Assembly (NCBI GenBank): GCA_017441605.1
Contig: JAFRXD010000059.1
Coordinates: forward strand, 62,001 to 126,000
Source: Thermoguttaceae bacterium
GTDB lineage: Bacteria; Planctomycetota; Planctomycetia; Pirellulales; Thermoguttaceae
Direction of reading: 5' to 3'
DNA length: 64,000 nt
The notes below the pieces were generated by a model. It was given only the letters and a program-made list of their open reading frames with translations. It had not been told where the DNA came from and did no database searches. Within the stretch, counting starts at the first letter, position 1. The number at the start of each line of letters is the position of its first letter. This document shows, in pieces, positions 49,417-58,484 of this stretch. The translations under genes were made by a program, and so were the position numbers.

Positions 49417-50214
49417 ATGCCGGAAAGACGCAAATTTGCCCTGGAGCTAGCGAAAGCGATGGGCGCGGAGACCTTGCGATTTTTCGACCGACCCGATCTC
49501 GCGGTCGAGCGCAAAAAGGACGGGTCCCCCGTAACCCAAGCGGATCGAGGGGCGGAAAAACTCGCGCGAGAGCTGATCGCGAAGACGTTTCCAACCGACG
49601 CGATCCTCGGGGAAGAGTTCGCCGACAAGGAGGGAACGAGCGGCTGGACTTGGATTCTCGACCCGATCGACGGAACGAAATCGTTCGTGGCGGGGGTTCC
49701 GCTCTACTCCAATCTCGTCGGGGTTCTCAAAGAGGACGAGCCGCAAATCGGCGTTATTTGGCTCCCGGCGCTCGGGCGCGGCGTTTGGGCCGCCAAGGGC
49801 GAGGGCGCTTGGGAGGTCGTCGGAAGCGACGTTCGCGAAGCGCGCGTTTCCAAAGTCGACAAATTGGAGAACGCGCTGTTCCTCACGACCGATCCCCGCG
49901 ATTTCGATCGCGTCGGGCGCGAGGGCGCTTGGCGCGAGTTGGTCGCGAAGGCGCGGCTGACCCGAACTTGGGGGGACGCCTACGGGTACTACCTCGTGGC
50001 GACTGGCCGCGCGGAAGTCATGGTCGACCCGTATTTCGAGATCTGGGACGCCGCGCCCCTACTGACGGTTTTGGAAGAGGCGGGCGGCGCGTTTTGCGAC
50101 TGGAGCGGGCGAGCGACGATCGCGGGGCGCGAGGGCGCGGGAACGAACGCGGCGCTAAAAGGCGCCGTCGCCGAGATTCTGGCTCGATATCCCAAAACGA
50201 AGAAACCGGAATAA
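49417..50214 (+). CDS. Inositol monophosphatase-family phosphatase (histidinol-phosphatase HisN-like)
   Basis: 265 residues; ATG with AAAGGAG 7 nt upstream. Metal-binding residues of the family are present: GEEF (E66, E67), LDPIDGTKSF (D82, D85) and a late IWDAAPL (catalytic D). The Mg-dependent enzyme removes phosphate from small sugar or polyol phosphates. LDPIDGTKSFVAGVPLYSNLVGV and length are closest to HisN-type histidinol-phosphate phosphatases, but inositol or sugar phosphate substrates are also possible. No histidine genes are adjacent. Confidence 0.85.
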   Translation: MPERRKFALELAKAMGAETLRFFDRPDLAVERKKDGSPVTQADRGAEKLARELIAKTFPTDAILGEEFADKEGTSGWTWILDPIDGTKSFVAGVPLYSNLVGVLKEDEPQIGVIWLPALGRGVWAAKGEGAWEVVGSDVREARVSKVDKLENALFLTTDPRDFDRVGREGAWRELVAKARLTRTWGDAYGYYLVATGRAEVMVDPYFEIWDAAPLLTVLEEAGGAFCDWSGRATIAGREGAGTNAALKGAVAEILARYPKTKKPE

Positions 50215-50258
50215 TCGGAAGTCCGGAGATATTTTTTCAAAATAATGGAACGGGACGC

Positions 50259-50287
50259 TTGAAAAACGATTTTCGCGCCGTTACAAT
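50259..50287 (+). promoter_or_regulatory. Promoter for the tandem Gfo/Idh/MocA genes
   Basis: TTGAAA (50259-50264), 17-nt spacer, TACAAT (50282-50287). Predicted start is near 50294, about 60 nt before the ATG. Confidence 0.6.
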
Positions 50288-50353
50288 TCAACGAACAGGT
50301 CGCGGGCGCGAGTCCGCGCGATTTAATCGCCTACGCAACGAAGGGAGCCGCAG

Positions 50354-51670
50354 ATGGGCGTCGCCAAATCGAGACGCGTTTTCATCAACGCTAAAACGAT
50401 CGCCGGAACCGTTTTCACCGGATTGACGCTCGGGGTCAACGCCGCCGAGCACAACGAGTTAAAGATTGGTTTGATCGGTTGCGGCGGTCGAGGTCGGGGG
50501 GCGGCGCAAAACGCGCTGACCGCCGATAAGAATTGCAAGATTTACGCGCTCGGCGACGCCTTTTTGCCCAACGCGAAAGCCGCGGTCGAGGCGCTTCAAC
50601 AGGGGTTCGAGGATCGGATCGACGTCGGCGATCGCGTTTTCGGCGGGCTCGACGCGTTTAAAAACGTGGTCGACTGTTGCGACGTCGTCCTGCTTTGCGA
50701 GCCGCCGGGGTATCGATTCCGCTCCCTCGCCTACGCGGTCGAAAAAGGCAAGCACGTCTTCTGCGAAAAGCCGGTCGGGACGGACTCGCCGACGGTTCGT
50801 TCGGTTATGGAATCGGCGAAGATCGCGAAGGAAAAGGGGTTGACGCTCGTTTCCGGGCTCTGCTGGCGATACGATTTCAACGTCCAAGACATAATGAAGC
50901 GCGTTCTCGGCGGGGAGATCGGCGAAATCACCTCCGCTCGTCTCACCTATCTCGGAGGAACCGGCGGGCCGCGCAAACGGCTCGAGGGCGACTCGGAGCT
51001 CATGGGGCAAACGCGAAACTGGTACTATCACGCCTGGCTCTCCGGCGACTTCAACGTCGAGCAGCACGTGCACACCCTCGACAAGGGGCTCTGGGCGATG
51101 CGCGACGTTCCCCCCGCGACTTGCTACGGGCTCGGGGGTCGGATGGCGCGCGTCGATCAGCCCGGCTGCGGCGATATCTACGACTCGATGGCCGCCGTGT
51201 TCGAATATCCGAACGGAACGACGCTCTACTCCTTCTGCCGCCAACAGCGCGACTGCTGGAACGAGAACCAAGCCTATTTTATCGGAACCAAAGGGATCGC
51301 TTGCGTCGGGCTCTGGGGCAGGGGATATATCGCCGACCTCAAGGGGAACGTCGTCTACGAGCGCAAAAACCTCGACGCGGCCATGTACGTCCAAGAGCAT
51401 ATCGAAATGTTTAAATCGATTCGCGGACAGATCGATACGATCAACAATGGCGACTACATGGCGAAGGCGACGCTTATGGGAATTATGGCGCGCGAGGCGT
51501 GCTATTCCGGCAAGAAGGTAACTTGGGACGAAATCCTCAATTCCGACAAATCTTACGCCCCGACCGAGTATTCCGAAGACGGAATTCCTTGGAACGTTCC
51601 GGACGAAAACGGGCGTCTCAAGATCCAAGTCCCCGGGCTCGGGTCGGTCTACCATTACGTAACTCGTTAA
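50354..51670 (+). CDS. Exported Gfo/Idh/MocA-family oxidoreductase (tandem copy 1)
   Basis: 438 residues; ATG with GGGAG 6 nt upstream. The N-terminus AKSRRVFINAKTIAGTVFTGLTLG resembles a Tat signal. LKIGLIGCGGRGRGAA is the NAD(P)-binding loop, HVFCEKPVGTD carries the canonical EKP lysine, and SGLCWRYDFNVQDIMKRV and NVEQHVHTLDKGLWAM belong to the substrate domain. Acts on sugars or inositols in known relatives; substrate unknown. It is about as long as, and very similar to, the next gene, so a recent tandem duplication is clear. Confidence 0.88.
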   Translation: MGVAKSRRVFINAKTIAGTVFTGLTLGVNAAEHNELKIGLIGCGGRGRGAAQNALTADKNCKIYALGDAFLPNAKAAVEALQQGFEDRIDVGDRVFGGLDAFKNVVDCCDVVLLCEPPGYRFRSLAYAVEKGKHVFCEKPVGTDSPTVRSVMESAKIAKEKGLTLVSGLCWRYDFNVQDIMKRVLGGEIGEITSARLTYLGGTGGPRKRLEGDSELMGQTRNWYYHAWLSGDFNVEQHVHTLDKGLWAMRDVPPATCYGLGGRMARVDQPGCGDIYDSMAAVFEYPNGTTLYSFCRQQRDCWNENQAYFIGTKGIACVGLWGRGYIADLKGNVVYERKNLDAAMYVQEHIEMFKSIRGQIDTINNGDYMAKATLMGIMAREACYSGKKVTWDEILNSDKSYAPTEYSEDGIPWNVPDENGRLKIQVPGLGSVYHYVTR

Positions 51671-51754
51671 GAACCAAACGTCGCGGCGCGCGGGGTTCGC
51701 GAGTCGAACTCCCGCCCGACCGACTTTATCACCACTATGTTTAGGAGAATTCGG

Positions 51755-53065
51755 ATGACCATTTCTCGACGCAACTTCATTAAAGCGAGCGCCTTGACCG
51801 GAGCCGCTCTCGCGACGACCATGCCTCGCGTTCACGCGGGAGAAGACAACGAGATTAAAGTCGGTTTGATCGGTTGCGGCGGCCGCGGCCGCGGCGCGGC
51901 GAACAACACGCTGAGCGCCGACCCGAACTGCAAGATCTACGCGCTCGCCGACGCGTTCATGCCGAACGCGCAAGGCGCCGCCGACGCGCTCAAGGGCGCT
52001 TTTGAAGAGCGAGTCGACGTGGAAGGCCGCGTTTTCGCGGGTCTCGACGCGTACAAAAACGTCGTCGACGCGTGCGATTTGGTGCTGCTTTGCGAAGCCC
52101 CGGGATTCCGCTATCGCTCGCTCGCCTACGCGGTCGAAAAGGGCAAGCACGTTTTCTGCGAGAAGCCGGTCGCGACCGACGCGCTCGGAATTCGCTCGGT
52201 GATGGAATCGACGAAGATCGCGAAGGAAAAGGGCTTGACGCTGGTCTCGGGTCTTTGCTGGCGCTACGACCTGAACGTTAAGGACATTATGGAGCGAGTT
52301 TGCGGCGGCGAGATCGGCGATATCACCTCCGCGCGACTCACCTACCTGACCAGCAAGCTGTGGACGCGTCCGCGCGCCGAAGGCGACACCGAGATGATGG
52401 CGCAAGTCCGCAACTGGTACAACTACGCCTGGCTCTCCGGCGACTTCAATATCGAGCAGCACGTTCACACCCTCGACAAAGGGCTGTGGGCGATGGGCGA
52501 CGTTCCCCCCGCGACCTGCTACGGTCTCGGCGCTCGCATGCAGCGCGTCGAACAACCCGAGTACGGCGATATTTACGACTCCATGGCGGCGGTCTTCGAG
52601 TATCCGAACGGAACGACCTTCTACTCCTACTGCCGTCAGCAAGACAACTGCTGGGGCGAGAACCAAGCGTACTTCGCGGGCACCAAGGGGTTCGCGTCGA
52701 TTCTCGGCCAAGGCAAGATCACCGATTTGGACGGCAAAGTGATCTACGCGCAAGAGCGCGTCAACTCCGACATGTACTATCTGGAGCACGTCGAGCTCTA
52801 TAAGTCGATTCGCGGCAAGATCGACACGATCAACAACGGCGACTACATGGCGAAAGCGACCATGATGGGAATTATGGCGCGCGAGGCGTGCTACTCCGGC
52901 AAGAAGCTCAATTGGGACGACGAGATCAAGTCCGAGAAATCGTATCGTCCGAGCGAGTACACTTGGGACGGCAAACCTTGGAACCTCCCGGACGAGCAAG
53001 GTCGCTTCAAGATCCAAGTCCCGGGCGTCGGGCAAGTTTATCACTCCGTCTCCCGCGAGGGCTGA
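51755..53065 (+). CDS. Tat-exported Gfo/Idh/MocA-family oxidoreductase (tandem copy 2)
   Basis: 436 residues. The ATG at 51755 has AGGAG 7 nt upstream; an in-frame ATG 18 bases earlier has none. The Tat signal ISRRNFIKASALTGAALATT ends near HAG. IKVGLIGCGGRGRGAAN, HVFCEKPVATDA and FNIEQHVHTLDKGLWAMGD match copy 1 closely, as does the C-terminus (QVPGVGQVYHSVSR). It probably acts with copy 1 on a related carbohydrate in the periplasm. 84 bases separate the two. Confidence 0.9.
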   Translation: MTISRRNFIKASALTGAALATTMPRVHAGEDNEIKVGLIGCGGRGRGAANNTLSADPNCKIYALADAFMPNAQGAADALKGAFEERVDVEGRVFAGLDAYKNVVDACDLVLLCEAPGFRYRSLAYAVEKGKHVFCEKPVATDALGIRSVMESTKIAKEKGLTLVSGLCWRYDLNVKDIMERVCGGEIGDITSARLTYLTSKLWTRPRAEGDTEMMAQVRNWYNYAWLSGDFNIEQHVHTLDKGLWAMGDVPPATCYGLGARMQRVEQPEYGDIYDSMAAVFEYPNGTTFYSYCRQQDNCWGENQAYFAGTKGFASILGQGKITDLDGKVIYAQERVNSDMYYLEHVELYKSIRGKIDTINNGDYMAKATMMGIMAREACYSGKKLNWDDEIKSEKSYRPSEYTWDGKPWNLPDEQGRFKIQVPGVGQVYHSVSREG

Positions 53066-53077
53066 GCCATTGGCGAA

Positions 53078-53105
53078 CGACTCGAGCCGCGTTAGGCTCG
53101 AGTCG
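53078..53105 (+). terminator. Perfect 11-bp hairpin after the oxidoreductase pair
   Basis: CGACTCGAGCC (53078-53088) and GGCTCGAGTCG (53095-53105) with a 6-nt loop. No T-run follows, so it may be a processing or attenuation hairpin and not a classical terminator. Confidence 0.45.
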
Positions 53106-53152
53106 GCGAGTATCGACCGATTTCGTCGCGACTTCTTCGCGGCGGAGTCGGT

Positions 53153-54349
53153 TTGTTTTTAGAACCCGTTTTCATTCGAGACAAATTGGAAAACGAAGAA
53201 TCGCGTTTTGAAGGCGGTTCCGTCCCCGCGTCGTTCGGATCCGAATTTCGACTCGACCCCGCGACCGGGCTTTGGGCGCTGATCGCCGAAGGGCGCGGCG
53301 CGAGACCGTCGAACGCCGAGGACGACTCCGCGACCGGAGATCGAGATCCGAATTGCGCGTTCTGCCCCGGAAACGAGTCGCAAACCCCGAAGCTCGTTCT
53401 AGCGGCGGTCGAAAACGAGAGCGGCGAGGTTGAATTGCTCGAGCCGGGCGCCGATCCGGAATTGGCGAGACGCCCTTGGATCGCGAGAGTTTTCGAGAAC
53501 AAGTACCCGGTTTTTAGAATTAGCCCCAACTCCCCGGAACCGCCCGCTTACGCCGAAATCGTCTCGGGCTTCGAGGCCCCGTTCTCCGCGATTCCCGCGA
53601 TCGGACGGCACGAAGTGATCGTCGATACGCCTCGGCACATAAGGAGTTGGAGCGAGTTTACCGATCGCGAAATCAAATGGGCGTTTCGGATTTTTCGAGC
53701 GCGGCTTCGCGCCTTGCGAAATTCGGGGCGATTCGAGCGCGCGTTCGTCTTTAAGAACGTCGGATCGGGGGCGGGCGCCTCGCAACGGCACTCGCACTGC
53801 CAACTGGTCGGAGAGGTCAAACTGCCCCCGAGCGCTATCGAGGAACTGAAACGGCTCCTCGTTTTGACCCAAACGGCGCGTCGCTCGGGGGATCCGCGAT
53901 CTTATTGGAACGCGATTCTCGACGCGGAGCTTCGCGCGAAGGAGCGAGTCATCGCCGCGTCGGAACGGTTCGTCGTCCATTGCCCGTTCGCGAGTCGGTA
54001 TCCGATGCAGGTCGAAATTTGCCCGCGGTTTGGAGAAGCGCTCGAGGACTACTCGGACGAGGCGCTCGACGAGCTGGCGCTTCTGGCGCGACGAACGGTC
54101 GCGGCGCTGGAAACCGCGAAGCGGCTTAAACTTCCGAACGACCCTTCCCCGCTCGATTACAACGTCGTTATGCGCGCGACCCCAAATCGAATGGCGACCC
54201 CGTTCGAGGAGCTCGAGGGAGTCGCGCGACCCCGCTGGGTCTTTCTCCCAAGTTTGGTCAAAAAGGCGGGTTACGAAATAGGCTCCGGAATCGACATAAA
54301 CCCGGTCTCCCCCGAAACGGCGGCGACCATTTTGCGCGAGGTCTTTTGA
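53153..54349 (+). CDS. galT: Galactose-1-phosphate uridylyltransferase
   Basis: 398 residues; TTG start with GGAG 5 nt upstream. Two HIT-like halves are visible: CAFCPGNE (C68, C71, zinc site), WIARVFENKYPVF, and FKNVGSGAGASQRHSHCQ, where the H213-S-H215-C-Q217 block stands for the active-site HxHxQ whose histidine carries UMP. The enzyme exchanges UMP between UDP-glucose and galactose-1-phosphate (Leloir pathway); some relatives act on other sugar-1-phosphates. S214 replaces the usual proline of HPHxQ. Next to MFS and hydrolase genes, it fits a sugar-use locus. Confidence 0.85.
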   Translation: MFLEPVFIRDKLENEESRFEGGSVPASFGSEFRLDPATGLWALIAEGRGARPSNAEDDSATGDRDPNCAFCPGNESQTPKLVLAAVENESGEVELLEPGADPELARRPWIARVFENKYPVFRISPNSPEPPAYAEIVSGFEAPFSAIPAIGRHEVIVDTPRHIRSWSEFTDREIKWAFRIFRARLRALRNSGRFERAFVFKNVGSGAGASQRHSHCQLVGEVKLPPSAIEELKRLLVLTQTARRSGDPRSYWNAILDAELRAKERVIAASERFVVHCPFASRYPMQVEICPRFGEALEDYSDEALDELALLARRTVAALETAKRLKLPNDPSPLDYNVVMRATPNRMATPFEELEGVARPRWVFLPSLVKKAGYEIGSGIDINPVSPETAATILREVF

Positions 54350-54386
54350 GAACCCGCGCCCGAATTATTAAAAAGGAATCCGAAAC

Positions 54387-55883
54387 GTGAAAGAGACGAA
54401 AACGACCGAGAGCGCCCCCGCGCCCAAAATGAAAACGATTTACTCCGGGTATCGCTGGGAACTATTGGTATTGCTGTTCTTTGCGTACTTCTTCCACCAG
54501 TCGGATCGGGCGATCTATGGAGTGGTGTCCACACCGATTCAAGATTATCTTCACATACAAGATCTCAACTACACGCGAACTATAACGTACGCTCTTATGG
54601 CGATTTTCGTCCCGCTCGCGGGATTCGTCGGCGACCGTTTCAACAAGCGTCGTTTGCTGATCGGATGCCTATTTTTCTGGAGTATTGCAACAATTGGGAC
54701 GGGATCCATTGAAAGCGTTTATGGTCTGATTTTCATTAACAGTATCGCGCTTGTTGTGGCCGAGGCGTTTTACGGTCCCGCGTCCACAAGTCTGATCGCA
54801 TCGTACCACAAGGAAACGCGATCCGTCGCACTCTCGGTACACCAAACGGCCGTTTATTTGAGCGTTATCTTTTGTGGGGGCGTCGCTGGATGGATCGCCC
54901 AGCACGGCGGAAATTTTGCCATTAAACTTGCGGGGGGGTACAATGCGCTCGTCTCCTCCATTGGACTTAACACAATATCTTTTAACAACATCGCTTCTTG
55001 GGATTCCGAAAACTGCGGCTGGCGACTTGCGTATTGGGCATTTGGAGGGGTGAGTTTGATTATTGGGGCGCTTTTAATTCTCCGTCTCAAGGATCCCACC
55101 AAGGTCCGTTTTGCCGATAGTTCTGTTGTTGAAACAGTCAAATCCTCGGAAAAGGAGGGTGTTTGGCAAGCGATCAAGGGTATTGCCAAAGCATTTTTTA
55201 CCACACCGTCTGCGCTATTGCTCACAGTTGGATTTACCGCAATTGTATTTGTCAACAATGCTTACGTAATCGTTGTTCCAAGCTTTCTCGGAGATAAATT
55301 TCATCTCAATCTGACCCAAGCTGGATGGAACGGAATGTTCTGGCATAATATCGCCGCCTTCGGTTGCATTTATCTTGGAGGATTCCTCTCCGATCATATG
55401 TCCAAAAAACGGCCGACATATAGACCTATCCAACAATTCGTCGCAATGTTGATCGGCGCTCCAATCGTGTGCGCCATCGGGTACGCGAACAATTTGACCA
55501 CCGTTTACGCCCTCTTCTTCCTGATGGGGGCTTGTCGAGGATTCTTCGAGTGTAACACACACGCGTCAGTTTTTGAAACGATCCCGATAAAATATCGATC
55601 GGCAACAGTCGCCTTAATGCTTTTCTTCGCCTTTTTTATTGGATCGCCTTCCGCTCAATTTTTCTCAGCTCTATATCATAAATACAATGCACAAGGGAAA
55701 CCCGACTTTGGCTATCAACTCGGATATGTTATGCTAGGTATTGCGTGGTTTATCGGCGCGATCTGCGTCGGGATCGCGGCGTTCGGCACGTTCGAGAAGG
55801 ATCGCGCGAAGCGGATCGCGGCGGAAAGCGCGGCGGCCCTTGACAATCCTCAATTAACAATAGCGAAAGGAACCCAATCATGA
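54387..55883 (+). CDS. Major facilitator superfamily sugar or sugar-acid transporter
   Basis: 498 residues; GTG start with AAGGA about 10 nt upstream. Twelve membrane helices; the loop GFVGDRFNKRRLLIG between helices 2 and 3 is the MFS GxxxDRxGRR signature, and helix 1 has the FFHQSDRAIYGV sequence of the anion:cation symporter branch (hexuronate, sialic acid and related). The N- and C-terminal ends have the region's GC-rich codons, but the middle (about 54640-55740) is visibly richer in A and T, suggesting recombination with foreign DNA. The stop overlaps the next ATG (ATGA), so transport and hydrolysis are linked. Confidence 0.88.
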   Translation: MKETKTTESAPAPKMKTIYSGYRWELLVLLFFAYFFHQSDRAIYGVVSTPIQDYLHIQDLNYTRTITYALMAIFVPLAGFVGDRFNKRRLLIGCLFFWSIATIGTGSIESVYGLIFINSIALVVAEAFYGPASTSLIASYHKETRSVALSVHQTAVYLSVIFCGGVAGWIAQHGGNFAIKLAGGYNALVSSIGLNTISFNNIASWDSENCGWRLAYWAFGGVSLIIGALLILRLKDPTKVRFADSSVVETVKSSEKEGVWQAIKGIAKAFFTTPSALLLTVGFTAIVFVNNAYVIVVPSFLGDKFHLNLTQAGWNGMFWHNIAAFGCIYLGGFLSDHMSKKRPTYRPIQQFVAMLIGAPIVCAIGYANNLTTVYALFFLMGACRGFFECNTHASVFETIPIKYRSATVALMLFFAFFIGSPSAQFFSALYHKYNAQGKPDFGYQLGYVMLGIAWFIGAICVGIAAFGTFEKDRAKRIAAESAAALDNPQLTIAKGTQS

Positions 55884-58396
55884 CTCGCAAGTCGCGATTC
55901 CCTCGCCTTTTCGATACGGCGCTCCTCGCCTTCGCGCTCCTCGCGCTCGCGTCCGTCGCGCGCGCGAGCGACTCCGACCCGCGCGAGTTTCTGCTCTCGC
56001 CCGAGTTCGCGAGCGATTTCTACGGTACGGACGCGGTCGATCTGCTAACGTTCGACGCCTCGAATTGTTCGCTCCAACTTCCGTTCCGCTCGGACCCTCG
56101 AGCGCAACGCGCGAGTCTCGATCAAAAACTCTCGATCAACGGGACGCAATACGACGCCTTCGAGATTGTCTACGATATCGACGACCCTAGCGCGATCGGT
56201 TACTCGACGCTCTATTTCCACAGCCCCGGCGGCTGGTACGGGAACTCCGGGGGCGCCAAGCGCGTCCTTCCGGACGGCAAAGTCGTTGTCGTCTATACCC
56301 CCGGCGGGTTCTCCCCCGAGGACAAGCCGGAGGGGTTCGACAAGATCGACGCGGTTCGGATCTCCTACTGGCGCGGCGCCGACGTCGACGCGAAGTTGAC
56401 GTTCCGCTCGTTCCGAGCGTCTCGAGCGCCCTTCGCGATCGTCGACGTCGACGACGGAGGGATCGAAAACGCGCGAATCGCCAACGACTTCGCGAAAATG
56501 CTCGAGCGCGCCGGGCTCAAAGCGGAGCGCGTCGACGCCGACAAGGCTACCGCGGAGTCGCTGAAGCGCTACTCCTGCGTCTATCTCCCGATCGCGGGCA
56601 AGATAAAACCCGCCGCGGTCGACGCGCTTTGCGACTACGTCGACCAAGGGGGATTCCTCTTCGCGTTTTACAACGTCCCCGACAAATTGCTGGCGAAACT
56701 CGGCGTAAAGCTCGCCGGATTCGTTAATTGCAGACAAGCGGGAATCGAGCTTTCCGGAATGGCGATCGACCCGGAAGCGCGCGCGATCGCGAAAGAGCGA
56801 GGATTCGATCCGCCGGAGAAAATCGGACAGAACTCCTGGAACTACTATAAAGTCGCGCTGAACGAACGGTTCGAGACGACGCGCCGCTCGGCGCTCTTCG
56901 GCGACTCCAAAGCGCGCGTTATCGGCAAATGGGCGCTGGCGGACGGTTCGGAAACGAGCGACCCCGCCCTCGTCGCGAGCCCTAACGGGCTTTACTGCTC
57001 CCACATCTTTACCGACGAGGATCAAACGGCGAAGAAAGCGCTTCTCGAGGCGCTGGTCGTCTCGGCGGATCCGGGAACGACGCGCCGCCTCGCTCGCGCA
57101 GAATGGCTAGAGTATTTCCGCGTCGGGCTCGACCCGGAAGCCGATCCGGTCGCCGAGAGCGCCAAGGCGCTCGACGCGCTGGAAGCGGCCCTGAAAGATC
57201 GAGGCTGGTCGCTCGCGGACGCGGCGCGACTTATGCGCGCGGACGCGGGCGAGGATCCGGACCGCTCCGAGGCGATCAAATTCGCGCGCGACCTCGCGGA
57301 AATCAAGACGGAGCGGGTCGCGGAATACGTCGCGTCGCTACCTTCGCGAGAAAACGAGGGACGGCTCTGGTGGGAGCACTCCGGTTGCGGAATCTACCCG
57401 GGCGACTGGGATCGAACGATGAAAGAGCTTTCGGAAGCGGGATTTAACGCGGTCGTTCCGAATATGCTCTGGGGCGGAGACGCGTACTATAAGAGCGACG
57501 TCCTGCCGGTCGACCCGAAAGTCGAGCGCTACGGGGATCAAATTGAGCAAGCGGTCAAGGCGGGCAAGAAATACGGAGTGGAAGTCCACGCGTGGATGGT
57601 CTGCTTCAACGCGTCGAACTCGCCGAAGTCGTTCCTCGACGAAATGAGGGCGCAAGGGCGCTTGCAAAAGACGCTTTCCGGAGAGGAAAAGCCTTGGCTC
57701 TGCCCGTCTTGCCCGGAAAATAGGGCGCTTCAACTGGCGGCGCTGGAAGAGGTGGCGACGAAGTACGACGTGGACGGAGTTCATTTCGACTACATTCGTT
57801 TCCCCGACGGAAACACCTGCTATTGCGACGGTTGCAAAGAGCGGTTCTCGAAGGCGTATCGCGAAAAGACCGGTAAAGAGCTCGGAGAGTTCCCGAAAGA
57901 CGTTTTGGAAAAGGGAACCGCGCGCGAGGAATTCTTGCAATGGCGCCGCGACCAGATCACGGCGCTCGTCCGCGACGTTCACAAGTCGTTGAAAGCGAAG
58001 CGCCCCGATATTAAGCTGTCGGCGGCGGTCTTCCCCGGCTACCCCGGCGTTCGCGACTCGATCGCGCAGGACTGGGGGCTCTGGGTCGAGGAAGGACTTC
58101 TCGATTTCGTCTGCCCGATGGACTACTCGAGCGATCCCAACGCGTTCCTCGGATACGTTAAGCGGCAGCTTCCGTACGTCGAGGGAAAAATCCCGATCTA
58201 TCCGGGAATCGGAATGACCGCGACCGGGATCTCGATGCAAGCGGACGAGGTCGCCTTGCAAGCGGAGATCGCTCGGAGACTCGGCGCGAACGGGTTCACG
58301 ATCTTCAATTTGACGAAATCGACCGCGGACAAGATCCTCCCGACGTTCAAAGAGGGTCTGACCGCCAAGCCGACCAAAGCCCCGCATAGTCGCTGA
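55880..58396 (+). CDS. Secreted GHL10-type glycoside hydrolase-like protein
   Basis: 838 residues. Signal peptide (RLFDTALLAFALLALASVARAS). An N-terminal domain (about 30-180) is unassigned; a Rossmann-like segment (about 185-300, PFAIVDVDDGGIENARI, CVYLPIAG, GGFLFAFYNVP) resembles glutamine-amidotransferase-like domains of glycosidases. The C-terminal (beta/alpha)8 domain (about 497-815) carries the GHL10/DUF187 marks WWEHSGCGIYPGDWDRTM, GVEVHAWMVCFN, VDGVHFDYIRFPD and LDFVCPMDYSSD. Relatives act on or bind peptidoglycan and other glycans; the substrate here is unknown. Coupled to the MFS gene by ATGA overlap; ended by a strong terminator. Confidence 0.85.
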   Translation: MTRKSRFPRLFDTALLAFALLALASVARASDSDPREFLLSPEFASDFYGTDAVDLLTFDASNCSLQLPFRSDPRAQRASLDQKLSINGTQYDAFEIVYDIDDPSAIGYSTLYFHSPGGWYGNSGGAKRVLPDGKVVVVYTPGGFSPEDKPEGFDKIDAVRISYWRGADVDAKLTFRSFRASRAPFAIVDVDDGGIENARIANDFAKMLERAGLKAERVDADKATAESLKRYSCVYLPIAGKIKPAAVDALCDYVDQGGFLFAFYNVPDKLLAKLGVKLAGFVNCRQAGIELSGMAIDPEARAIAKERGFDPPEKIGQNSWNYYKVALNERFETTRRSALFGDSKARVIGKWALADGSETSDPALVASPNGLYCSHIFTDEDQTAKKALLEALVVSADPGTTRRLARAEWLEYFRVGLDPEADPVAESAKALDALEAALKDRGWSLADAARLMRADAGEDPDRSEAIKFARDLAEIKTERVAEYVASLPSRENEGRLWWEHSGCGIYPGDWDRTMKELSEAGFNAVVPNMLWGGDAYYKSDVLPVDPKVERYGDQIEQAVKAGKKYGVEVHAWMVCFNASNSPKSFLDEMRAQGRLQKTLSGEEKPWLCPSCPENRALQLAALEEVATKYDVDGVHFDYIRFPDGNTCYCDGCKERFSKAYREKTGKELGEFPKDVLEKGTAREEFLQWRRDQITALVRDVHKSLKAKRPDIKLSAAVFPGYPGVRDSIAQDWGLWVEEGLLDFVCPMDYSSDPNAFLGYVKRQLPYVEGKIPIYPGIGMTATGISMQADEVALQAEIARRLGANGFTIFNLTKSTADKILPTFKEGLTAKPTKAPHSR

Positions 58397-58422
58397 GATT
58401 TTCTCTCGTCCCTAAACGAGAA

Positions 58423-58460
58423 CGCGGCGCCGTTTCTTCCGAGACGGCGCCGCGCTTTTT
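58423..58460. terminator. Terminator between convergent genes
   Basis: CGCGGCGCCGT (58423-58433) and ACGGCGCCGCG (58444-58454) form a perfect 11-bp stem with a 10-nt loop, followed on the plus strand by five T. It serves the GHL10 gene and lies 24 bases from the end of the convergent GH16 gene. Confidence 0.85.
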
Positions 58461-58484
58461 CATTTCGCGAACTTGTTTTCGCGT

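Noticed and set aside
50459..53044. Minus-strand open frame of 861 codons across both Gfo/Idh/MocA genes
   Set aside because: Both plus-strand genes are clear family members, and the antisense frame repeats itself because the genes are paralogues. It also crosses the spacer between them.
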